DNA of 64,000 nucleotides from Sweltsa coloradensis. Taxonomy: Eukaryota > Arthropoda > Insecta > Plecoptera > Chloroperlidae. The notes beneath the pieces were generated by a model. It did not search any database. It was not told the DNA's origin and saw nothing but the letters and a program-made list of their open reading frames with translations. The translations under genes were made by a program, and so were the position numbers. The stretch covers positions 1 through 64,000 of the forward strand of contig JAMZAV010000773.1 in the NCBI GenBank assembly GCA_024449915.1, written 5' to 3'. The first letter of the stretch is position 1. Each line of letters opens with the position of its first letter. Shown here piece by piece: positions 56,801 to 64,000 of this stretch.

Positions 56801-59800
56801 TCTTGAAAAGGTCAGTTTGCATGTTAAAGTAGATGGAAGCGATTTGTAGCCCAAATATTTTTCAAGATGGCTGTCAGGTTGACAGGTGAGCATATTAGCC
56901 ATTAACACCAAATGATTACTAAATTCCCGTATGCAATAACTCTTATTGTTTCTGTTTGTGCATTCCCACGCTGCACAACAATCACAACAATCAAAACAAT
57001 CCAGAAAAATGCTTAATCCCATTTAAAACATAATGAAGTCGGTAAAATTCGTTTCGTGCTCTATGTTGCCTTCCTGTGGCTCCCGAAATAAACATCAATT
57101 AGCAGCAAGCAATTGATACATTTAAACTTGACACACTGGTTCAAAATAAATTGAAATGCCAAAACGCCATCTTGAAAAGGTCAGATTGAGGCTTCAATTT
57201 GCTACGCTCGCGCCTGTGTGGACGTATTTGAGAATAGGAATTTAGCCTACTTTAGATGTTTAATACTAGGAAGCTTCGTAAACGCTTTTTCAGGCGCGTT
57301 GTTGGATGAACGTTATTTTTTTAAAACGAAAAAAGCGTAAATTGCGATTTTCACGAGAAACTATATTTCGATTGCGTTCAAATTTCACCCCAATAGGCCT
57401 ATATGAATTCATAAAATTAAGGTTCTGTTAAAAAAATTATTACAATCGGATAATGCATGTAAGTGTTATAAGTCGAAGAAAATGTTTTATAAATCGAAAA
57501 AATCGTTAAAATTGCGATTTTTATAAGAAAACATTTTTTGATTGCGCTCAAATTTCACACGAATATATTAATTCATAACATTAAGGTTCTTTGAAAACAT
57601 CATTACAATCGAATAAAAAATGTAGTTGTTATAAGTCGAAGAAATTTTTTTAAAATCGTAAAAAATCGTAAAATGGCGATTTTAATGAGAGATAATTTTT
57701 CGATTAAAAAACGTTTTTAAAAACGTGGCATTTTCTAAGTTCAGAGATTTCGAAGGTCTCCAAAAAATTTTACATCATAATTGGAGTATCGGTTTAGCCG
57801 AATCGTGTGAACAAACACACAATAATACAAACAGAAAAAAAAAGAAAAACATTCCGGATTTTTTTCTCCAGTGTAGTGAAATGGAATCTTTGCTTCGCTC
57901 GCTAGGCCCCATCCAATTATGTTGTAATAAACCGTTTTCCCGGAAAAGCCAGAAAGCTGAGCGACTAAATTCGTCTCCGCGCCAGCCGCCACCCCACACA
58001 CCCCTCCTCTTAAATCTAATTTGAATTGATTTTCCCTCCAATAATTCTTTAGAAATACTGTAGGCCTACATTCTATTATATTGTCAATCATGATGAGTTT
58101 TCGGGCCTACTTTATTTTGAAGTTACATCCGTTACAGACTCTCTTGATCGTCAAATCCAGCGAATGCCACGAACATTCTGGCCGAGTTTCCACCTCTAAT
58201 TCTCATCTCAAAAATTTGTGAATCTGCATCTGCGTGCATTTTGTGATCAGAGAACATTTCAATTAAATGTGTATCACACAAGCTTTGAAAATAACCACGA
58301 AAAAGATTTGTTTTTTTGCCGTCGGACTATAATAGGGGGGTACCCGAAATTTCGGGTCGGGTCGGGTACTTTAGGGCAGACCTGATCGTCAGAAAATGTA
58401 CCCGAAGTAACGCAAAAATATATTTTGGTAGAGATGGTGGAGGTGCCGGTCCAGGATTTACAAACTTTATTGGTGGAGGTGCCAGTCCAGTAAATTTGTC
58501 ATTTATAGCCCACAAAATGTCATGCAATGAAAATCCTGATGATAGATAATAATCAAAATTATTAGGAGAGATTATTCACAAAAAAAAATCATTTACCAAC
58601 GGCCGTCTTTTCCCTTCCCGACCCGTAGCAGTTTTAGTTATTTAAAGTTTTTTAGGGGCTCGTTGGTCTTGTGGGGCCCCCTCGTTGGTCTTATTTTTGT
58701 GGCTCGTTGGTCTTGTTGTTAGCGTACCTGCTTCCAATACAGAAGGTCCAGGTTCGATTCCCGCCAAAGTCAGAATTTTTTTTTAACTGCTGATTTGGAC
58801 TTAATTTCATCATTTTCGTGTCTTAGGAGTTGTAAACGGTGATTTTTTTAGCCGTCCTAGCAACGAAGCACATAATAAATTCAGAGTTGTTCTGAATCGG
58901 CCTTGTTGATCCTGGCGTTGATTCGCGGGTGTTCGCCACTGTCTATACCACTGATTGCTATAACTCCTATTAAAAATATCGATCTTTGGTTGGTTATCGC
59001 TCACTCGTCGATTGCGTCGAGGCCTACAGGGAAGACTTAGGCGCTTTGATTTACTGTTCCCCACTGAAAATCAGTTATATAACTAAGTGGGTAGACTCTA
59101 CTACAATTTATTTTTTTATAAACCGACCCGATTATATTTTGCAAAAGTATATGCTCTGATATAAACATGAACACATTTAAACTTGACACACTGATTCAAA
59201 CCACAAACCCATTGACAATCGTTACAACATCAATGCGGTCCAGAACAAATCCCTGCCTGCAATTTGCATAAATACCTATAGTTTGTCCAAGCTCATCCAA
59301 CTGTGTCTATTTTTAGATCTGGTACATGGCGTTCTATTAAATAAATACTGGCAACTCTTAGAAAAAATTGTGTTACACTTACAAAAGAGCTTGGGACATA
59401 CTTGGTAAAGTTATTTCTTTTAAAGCTTGCGTTTAAAAGAAGCTCGGCCTTGCAGTTTTTATGTAGACATGTTGAATGAAGGCATCCAGACACGAGACCG
59501 CTAGGGCGTTGGTGTTGAATTGAACTCAAACTATATACAACACGGCTTAGCGCGCTCGTATTTCATCATAATCACGATAAGCCGAGCCACACACACACAA
59601 TGCTGTCGAGTAAGCTGTTAATCATATCGATTATCACGGTGTAAATCATAGGTTGCCAGCTGCAGAACTCACAGTTGTAGGCCTACTTACGATATCCACT
59701 AGTTTATGTTATTGACCGATGTTACGGTATCTAACGTACACAAGCCAAAGACGTAAACTAACTGTACAGACGCGTAGGAACTCTTTCTCGAGTAGTGGGG

Positions 59801-62128
59801 AAATGATTAACTTGTTTTGCTTCTGCATGCTTTACACAACTAGCCACACGTCAGCACACCCTATATTAAAGAGGTATTTACCCTCTAAACTCAAAAAGTA
59901 TATTTCATTCAGGCTAGTCTAGCAAGTTATGAATTTATAAATAAACAGAAAAATTATTCGGTCGACCATTGACCTCCAAACAATTGTCAAACTTGGTCAT
60001 TTTTTAGCTAGGTCCCTTGGGAAAAATTCTCCCATAAGAAATAACATGGAGACAATCTTTATGCCCCATGACCTTGGAAGATTTTGATCCAAACAAATAT
60101 TGGACATTATTGACGTCGTACTCTACAGCCTTTTCTGTAAATCCTCTACTATATTTTGTTGTGTGATTTGGGCAAGTGGTTCGGTCAAATTCTGCTGATT
60201 ACCAAGAAGGGGTGTGATTTTGGAATGCATAATTTTCGTGTTTGAGTGTATATTTGAGGCCAGTTTCAAGACACAATGTTATAAAGGGCCATTTCAGATT
60301 GGTATGATGCTCTTCTATCTATGTGGAACAAAAAAGAAGCAAGTTAAAGCCGATTTAAGAAATTTCCCAAACGCCAATATTTTCTATTTTCTGGATGAAA
60401 AAAATTAAAAATTCGTTTAAAATCACAGGAACAAGATATAATTTTTAAACGGTCATTTAAAATGTAGTATTTTTTCATTAGATTGTGATAAAAAAAAAAT
60501 TTTTTTGGGGTAATAGCCCCTTAATGATTGCAACTAGTGTTTTAGTTTGGCGAACTGGATGTTTAATAATTGATCTGAGGGGGGGGGGGCACAGGAAAAA
60601 GTAGAGGGGTCCCCCCATTTCTTTTCCCCCCCTTTCCCACGTGCCAGGAACATAGCTCGATTAGTTATTGTTTCAAATCATCATGTCATCGTGCCTATCT
60701 CTCTATTGTAGTGATTGAGGAAAAAATAGGTACAAACGCGCGTAATTCAGCTCAAAATTGAAACAAACTTCTATAAAATGTAAAAAGGATAAAAGGGTAA
60801 CGTAAGCATGTACATTCAACGTTTAAATACGTGCACTGACAAATTCAATAAAGGAAATATTATATGAAAAATTACAACAAACGAAGAATACAATTGTGTA
60901 TTTATATGCTTGATATGATATGACGAACTTATACAAAGAATGATTTCAGCAATGAATTTAAGTAATACGTCATGTCAAGTTGATGTTTACACTCAAGACT
61001 GCCGGAAGAAGTAAGTAGCAAAATAAATAAAACTTGAGATTTATAGAACGGTAGAAATGTGTGACCTAGACAGGAACCAAACCGATGGCGTTCATTATGA
61101 ATTGAAATAAAGAATAAACCTAGAAAGTCATTGAGACAGAATTTACGAATGTCTTTGGTGGCTTGGGTGAGGCCGCTTAACCTAATAGAGAGCAAATTTT
61201 CTTGCGTACTTTAGAATTGCATGAAGGAAAATCAAATCTTTCATCATTTGACAAATAAGTATTACATTCTTATTTCTCGTATATAACCCACCATTTCCAT
61301 TTTTCCCCCTTGCGACTCCTCAAAGTCTAATAACAAAATTTTCATTTCTGGACGATGTTTACATAATTATTATGTGCGACCCAAAAGGGGACAAAATTTT
61401 AAAAACAAAATTATGTGCGAAGATATCAATCACCTTTTTGAGTATGCATACGAAAATCTTTCCAACAGAAAAAAGTACACAGTTTTAAAAAGTACGGTGT
61501 ACAGATGCCATGTTTTCGGCTAGAAACGTGGCCCTTATATTCTCATGCTAATTTGATTGTGATTGATTTTGAACTTTGTCCAGTCGTACACAATGATGTT
61601 TAATATCACACAACGCTTCTAAATAACCTATTTCATAAGAGCAAAATGTATTAAATATATAATTTATTTCGTTTTAATCGTTATCAACAGAAACGTCATC
61701 ATTATTACAGCTATTAGAAAATATTATTTTTGTGTTCAGGTTAGTTCCAACCTGAGTTGGAGCGTATGTGATGACAAGGAAATGAAATAATCATCACCAA
61801 AAAACCCGTCAACGATATTAATAAACATGGATAGATAACAGACTTTACATACCAATGCAAATTTTAAAACTTTTACCATAAGACGATACTGAAAAGTTAT
61901 GTACCGGTATTGAAAATATCATCTGGGCATAGGTTAACATTTAAGGTAATCAATTTTTTTAACACCATAACTAGGAGTGAAATAAACACTTACAAATTAG
62001 TTTCTATATATTGTTGCCCAAACCAACTCACCTTCATTTATTTCTAGTCCTCCAATAATCCTCGTGCCCAACTGTCCACCAGTGAGGGCCAACAAAGCCG
62101 CTAGATATAACACCTCTCTGAGAATCAT
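44670..62128 (-). CDS. Secreted trypsin-like serine protease (S1 family), 6 exons, complete
   Basis: Exons in transcript order: 62128-62032, 55641-55518, 50825-50748, 49421-49327, 45406-45225, 44855-44670; all GT..AG with consistent phases, 762 nt, 253 residues. Residues 1-18 are a hydrophobic signal peptide, 'QLGTR' a very short propeptide, and activation gives 'IIGG'. The catalytic triad is complete: His69 (TAAHC), Asp106 (NDLALVRL) and Ser195 (GDSGSP). Asp189, six residues before the serine, predicts cleavage after Lys/Arg. Cysteines at 54/70, 134/201, 166/182 and 191/about 229 fit the usual pairs. Oddities: GDSGSP instead of GDSGGP, and Ala where Trp usually precedes the Gly at the S1 entrance (SAG). 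No clip or other regulatory domain. Likely digestive or extracellular; substrate unknown. Confidence 0.88.
44856..45224 (-). other. Serine protease intron 5
   Basis: Short AT-rich intron. No repeat seen. Confidence 0.75.
45225..45406 (-). CDS. Serine protease exon 5
   Basis: Acceptor TTAATTCTAG|GCAAC keeps phase with exon 4. Encodes '[20 protein letters not shown]' and '[17 protein letters not shown]', including the specificity Asp189. Donor CAG|GTAATA, phase 0. Confidence 0.88.
46861..48332 (-). mobile_element. TTAAGGGG-family MITE, copy 2, split by copy I
   Basis: 46861-46951 and 47788-48332 together match copies 1 and 3 in inverted orientation. The left part begins AAAGGGACTATTACTCC and the right part ends GAATACCCCTTAA. 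The junction falls exactly at the ends of the Helentron-like insert (46952-47787). Confidence 0.78.
46952..47787 (-). mobile_element. Helentron-like non-autonomous element, GAGCGAGC subfamily (copy I)
   Basis: Minus orientation. Left (3') end CTAGGAAAACGCTCAGTTGG with ACGCGTTGATAAGCGAGC; right (5') end GCTCGCTTCGCTCGCTTAA. The interior has two tandem copies of an about 310-bp segment ('ttcgaccgctatcatgagcc', 'ggacggacattctaaatg') at about 47010-47320 and 47330-47650. It shares its interior with copy H. Confidence 0.84.
48451..49018 (-). mobile_element. Helentron-like non-autonomous element (copy J)
   Basis: Minus orientation. Left (3') end CTAGGAAAACGCTTAAGTCC with GCGTTGATGGATGAGC; right (5') end CTTCGCTTCGCTCATCCAA. 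It has the 'acttcaatttcactgaccc' 5' module and the same interior as C, E and F. Confidence 0.86.
49327..49421 (-). CDS. Serine protease exon 4 (catalytic Asp)
   Basis: A strong acceptor TTCCTGTTCTTCCAG|GAACACC gives phase agreement with exon 3 (AA|G = Lys) and starts '[20 protein letters not shown]'. Donor ACAG|GTTAGG, phase 1. The same frame is open further upstream, but that part is intron. Confidence 0.85.
49422..50747 (-). other. Serine protease intron 3
   Basis: AT-rich. A tandem repeat of about 60-bp unit (50415-50560, 'gaatttgtatgttgtatcat') runs into a LINE-like 3' end with AAATAAATAAATAA and an AAAG microsatellite (50580-50700). Confidence 0.65.
50415..50700 (+). repeat. LINE-like 3' end with tandem repeat and AAAT/AAAG tail
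   Basis: Two to three units around 'agaatttgtatgttgtatca' and 'tatattcatgtttt' are followed by 'gccgtattctagtaaataaa' and (AAAT)n, then (AAAG)n. The order is that of a CR1-like retroposon 3' end; no ORF is present. Confidence 0.5.
50748..50825 (-). CDS. Serine protease exon 3
   Basis: Encodes '[20 protein letters not shown]' and 'ARQYN'. Acceptor is TTAGCAG|GG (50825) or, three bases earlier, TTAG|CAG (50828), both in frame. Donor AATAA|GTAAGT, phase 2. Rich in Arg, and shorter than the equivalent loop region of most trypsins. Confidence 0.78.
   Translation of the reverse strand, partial: GQGVGGARCQEGETSGGQDSGETVQ
50983..51346. repeat. Near-loopless inverted repeat (fold-back), about 180-bp arms
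   Basis: The left arm ('cattaatttgtacaacgttc', 'tggagaaaatttgga', 'gcgaattctaaaat') is mirrored by the right arm, and the centre is GGAAGCTTCC at 51170-51179. Arms differ by scattered substitutions and small indels. No terminal target duplication was identified. Confidence 0.75.
52671..53438. mobile_element. Non-autonomous DNA element with GGGAACCTAAGT ends
   Basis: GGGAACCTAAGT at the left and ACTTAGGTTCCC at the right are perfect inverted repeats, each flanked by TA. Inner 'ggttctctccggtc' is mirrored by 'gagagaacca'. The interior is locally GC-rich (53095-53220), unlike the surroundings. Confidence 0.65.
53830..54180 (-). mobile_element. LINE 3' end fragment
   Basis: In inverse orientation it matches 54600-54960 (for example 'attggtaaactagcttaaac', 'agctgctttaaataa', 'gaagtttcatgtg'). 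Non-coding tail portion only. Confidence 0.6.
54485..54960 (+). mobile_element. LINE ORF C-terminus and 3' UTR
   Basis: An 85-codon frame (54493-54750) contains '[20 protein letters not shown]' and ends 'AAVYASLPT'. It is followed by a 3' UTR with 'tgttatagagatcaataaaa'. The same block, decayed and inverted, is at 36085-36720. I take it as the end of a non-LTR retrotransposon ORF, not a host exon. Confidence 0.6.
55064..55290 (+). repeat. Dispersed repeat with CCGGCACCTCCACCA core
   Basis: Second copy of the repeat at 26041-26300, sharing 'cacaattcattttcaattg' through 'ggcacctccaccatcccgcc'. Ends about 230 bp before protease exon 2. Confidence 0.7.
55518..55641 (-). CDS. Serine protease exon 2 (catalytic His)
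   Basis: Acceptor TTTATTTCCAG|ATGAAG; encodes '[19 protein letters not shown]'. Donor AACAG|GTATGAG, phase 2. Confidence 0.9.
57266..57916 (-). mobile_element. Helentron-like non-autonomous element (copy K)
   Basis: Minus orientation. Left (3') end CTAGGAAGCTTCGTAAACGC with GCGTTGTTGGATGAACG; right (5') end degenerate, GCCCCATCCAA. The interior and 5' module ('aacattccggatttttttc') match copies B, D and G, while the 3' end is the CGAAGC type of copies E and F. Confidence 0.83.
58318..58560 (-). repeat. Dispersed repeat with GGTGGAGGTGCCGG cores (inverted copy)
   Basis: Two cores, 'ggtggaggtgccggtccag' at 58437 and 'ggtggaggtgccagtccag' at 58473, about 36 bp apart, preceded by a 'cgggtcgggtcgggtac' tract. 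Inverse of the repeat at 26041 and 55064. Confidence 0.6.
58684..58752 (+). repeat. tRNA-like sequence (Trp-like anticodon CCA)
   Basis: Box-A-like 'ttggtcttgttgttagcg', anticodon region 'cctgcttccaatacagaagg' and box-B-like 'aggttcgattcccgcc' at tRNA spacing. The anticodon stem has a mismatch and the acceptor ends do not pair convincingly, so I call it SINE/pseudogene. Close relative of the interrupted copy at 6507-7185. Confidence 0.55.
59866..60523 (+). mobile_element. TTAAGGGG-family MITE, copy 3
   Basis: Left end TTAAAGAGGTATTTACCC, right end GGGGTAATAGCCCCTTAA, an imperfect inverted repeat with TTAA at both edges. Homologous along its length to copies 1 and 2. Confidence 0.78.
62032..62128 (-). 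CDS. Serine protease exon 1 (signal peptide, activation site)
   Basis: ATG at 62128; encodes '[18 protein letters not shown]' then '[14 protein letters not shown]'. Donor GAAG|GTGAGT, phase 1. Confidence 0.87.
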
Positions 62129-62259
62129 CAACAGGCAATCTGCCCTAATCTCCTATAGCTAGTCGTCTTGTGGAGGTAATTATACAAGTGATCCTGCTAA
62201 TAGTGGTGATACAGGTGTACATCAACACGCGCACGCTGTTACGAGACACGCAGGCAAGG
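62129..62259. promoter_or_regulatory. Putative divergent promoter region
   Basis: This 131-bp gap separates the protease ATG (minus, 62128) and a possible + strand ATG (62260). No strong TATA box; 'gtataatta' on the minus strand near 62185 is the only candidate. Confidence 0.35.
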
Positions 62260-62295
62260 ATGGCGTCACTGCTGGAGACAGAAAGCCGTGAACCG
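62260..62295 (+). CDS. Possible first coding exon of an unidentified gene
   Basis: 'aaggATGGCG' is a good start context; twelve codons (MASLLETESREP) run into a consensus donor CCG|GTGAGT in phase 0. If real, it heads a gene transcribed away from the protease. An acceptor-like TTTTGTTGGCAG ends at 62567, followed by an in-phase frame 62568-62651 ('ICSMVILFLWIVVNFP' ... stop) and AATAAA, which would give a 39-residue single-pass protein. The downstream exon could instead lie outside the window. I do not recognise the product. Confidence 0.35.
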
Positions 62296-62651
62296 GTGAG
62301 TCTGTTGGATTTGCTACGTTTATGTTGGATAGAAGTTGTATAAGTGTTTATTGGACATAACACTGCTCTTTATCAATATTTATTTTGTGATTTGTCGACC
62401 TGTATTCAAAAACCTTTTTCGAACTCAAAAGTTCAAAAGTAATGTATATTTGATGTTGTCAATAACTTGTAATTTTCTCATCTTCACCAATTTTTGTGAT
62501 TAGTGCTAGTACTGTATATTTTATTTTTGTCATGTTTTTATTTTATTTTCATCAATTTTGTTGGCAGATATGTTCCATGGTTATTTTGTTTCTATGGATT
62601 GTTGTTAATTTTCCTTTGTCAACCTTCAGTTTGAAAAAGATTTTTGAATAA

Positions 62652-64000
62652 AAATAAAAAATCACAAAATAAAATCGATAAAGAGCATAAACACTTATTT
62701 AAAGAATAAATATCTGTTATACTAGTTTCTTTTATCTAATCAACTCTAGAATTTGTATTTTTTTTTACAAATTTTGCTTTTAGATTTTAATATCGATGTA
62801 ATTTCGATATTAAGTTTTTCTTCCATAATAATTCCCACAAAATATATGACAGTAAAAGTATAATTATCACATCATTTTCATATATTATTTTGTTTTTACT
62901 GTACATAATAGATTCTAATTATTAGCCTGAGAGATATATTTTGCAGCTATTTATCATGAAGTGGACCTTAGAGCATCAATTCAATACATTTTCAAATAAC
63001 TTATCGGTAGCTATGTAAGTAATTTCTTGTCCAACAGCCTATAATGGCTAAATAATAAAAAATCTTTAAAAAACATACCTTTAATTTTATAAGCATATAA
63101 TTCAATTTAAAATCTTGCGCTTTGAATGATTCTCGCTCCCCATTAGATGTATTAACAAAACATTATGTGTTTAATTTTAATTAATAATGGGCGGTATTTT
63201 TTAAAAGAAGTAATCACTATGAACGTTAAGAAACAAATTGTACAAAAATCTTGTAAAAACTTTGTATAACAAATTGAAAATAAAATATGAGATTAATAAT
63301 AAGTAATTTTGAAGTTGGATTAAAATCATAAACACCATGTTTATGATTCCATTTCAAATTAAGGGCCTAATTGTTTTTGAGACGCAAATCATAATTTTGT
63401 TGTATTTTTGTGTGAATTTTGTTTTGTTTGCGTAATCGATGTGCAAGGGTGCAGCTTTGAACTTTAGCCAGAATTGCCGCAGTTGTACAGTCTTGCGTAA
63501 ACGTTGTGTGGCCATGCAGCCACAGTTATACTGTTGTACGTCCACAGTGTGGCAACGTGACAACGAATAACAGCTTTCTAGCTAAAGTAAAGTAAAGTAC
63601 ATAAATACTTTAATAATTGATTAGCCTATTCATTCATATACGTGGTATTTTAATGTTGATTAATACGTTACATGTCAATTGATAGTAAGTTATAAACTCA
63701 AATAAAAACAATGAATTTCTTCCTCAAAAGTTGATTTATTCCCAGATTTGCAGTTTTTTTAAAAATATTTAGCCAACCTCATATTCGTTTGAGTGGGTTC
63801 GTCAAACAAATCAGATGTTAATTCATCCGTATTTCTTATTTGATGTTTTATAATATTCTTTTTTTCTTTAGGTTAAATTTTTAATTTGTTTCTTCATAAT
63901 AAGTGTTTTATTCATTTTAATTATTTTTTTATATATATTATTTATATGTTATATAAATCAAGCAAATGGTTCTTCATACAATCAGCTTGCAATCTTTAAA
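62652..64000. other. Gene-free AT-rich end of window
   Basis: No ORF, repeat family or RNA gene recognised; very AT-rich near 63840-63960. Confidence 0.5.

Larger units (their letters stand above)
55642..62031 (-). other. Serine protease intron 1
   Basis: 6.4 kb with Helentron-like copy K (57266-57916), dispersed repeat (58318-58560), tRNA-like sequence (58684-58752), a TTAAGGGG MITE (59866-60523) and a G9 run near 60580. 55650-57265 and 60530-62030 are AT-rich without recognised genes; 'gccatcttgaaaaggtcag' occurs twice (56798, 57168). Confidence 0.65.

Noticed and set aside
1327..57916. Helentron-like copies as ordinary cut-and-paste TIR transposons
   Set aside because: The inverted repeats are not both terminal (the 3' partner is followed by about 35 bp with a hairpin and CCTAG) and no target duplication is visible.
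58684..58752. Functional tRNA-Trp gene
   Set aside because: Box A and box B resemble a tRNA but the anticodon stem is imperfect and the acceptor arms do not clearly pair; the related copy at 6507 is also non-functional.
1..64000. CRISPR arrays, operons, rRNA genes
   Set aside because: No regularly spaced direct repeats with unique spacers, no bacterial-type gene packing and no rRNA signature were seen on either strand.

Overview
The window is AT-rich eukaryotic DNA: introns with GT..AG borders, long introns, SINE/LINE debris and many non-autonomous DNA transposons. The best taxonomic clue is a leucine-rich-repeat membrane protein that I recognise as the arthropod gene halfway (hfw). I therefore infer an arthropod with a repeat-rich genome, perhaps a crustacean or other non-insect. 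I cannot name the species. I see no bacterial, plasmid or viral gene organisation.

Layout. Positions 1-26.4 kb hold no convincing host gene. They contain seven to eight copies of a Helentron/Helitron2-like non-autonomous family, a 595-bp near-perfect palindrome inserted at TTAA inside a tRNA-like sequence, a 3.1-kb transposon with about 500-bp inverted repeats and a broken ORF, a minisatellite, tRNA-derived SINE-like pieces and LINE remnants. Positions 26.46-42.45 kb (+) carry hfw in eight coding exons, with a duplicated in-frame exon copy, a one-base frameshift in exon 6, and several MITEs in its introns. Positions 44.67-62.13 kb (-) carry a complete six-exon secreted trypsin-like serine protease of 253 residues, convergent with hfw; its introns are full of repeats. 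Just 131 bp from the protease start codon, on the + strand, is a possible divergent first exon (ATG at 62260). The last 1.3 kb is AT-rich and empty.

The two host genes are not an operon or pathway; they are simply neighbours. The most unusual content is the mobile DNA. Twelve copies of one Helentron-like superfamily fall into four subfamilies. They keep the same asymmetric end plan (a 5' terminal inverted repeat, its partner placed inside the 3' end, then a short hairpin and CCTAG or CCTAA) while the repeat sequence itself, and the interior modules, change between copies. One copy sits inside a MITE, which helps define its target site.

Limits: all calls come from reading sequence by eye. Repeat boundaries away from terminal motifs are approximate, and no homology search was run.
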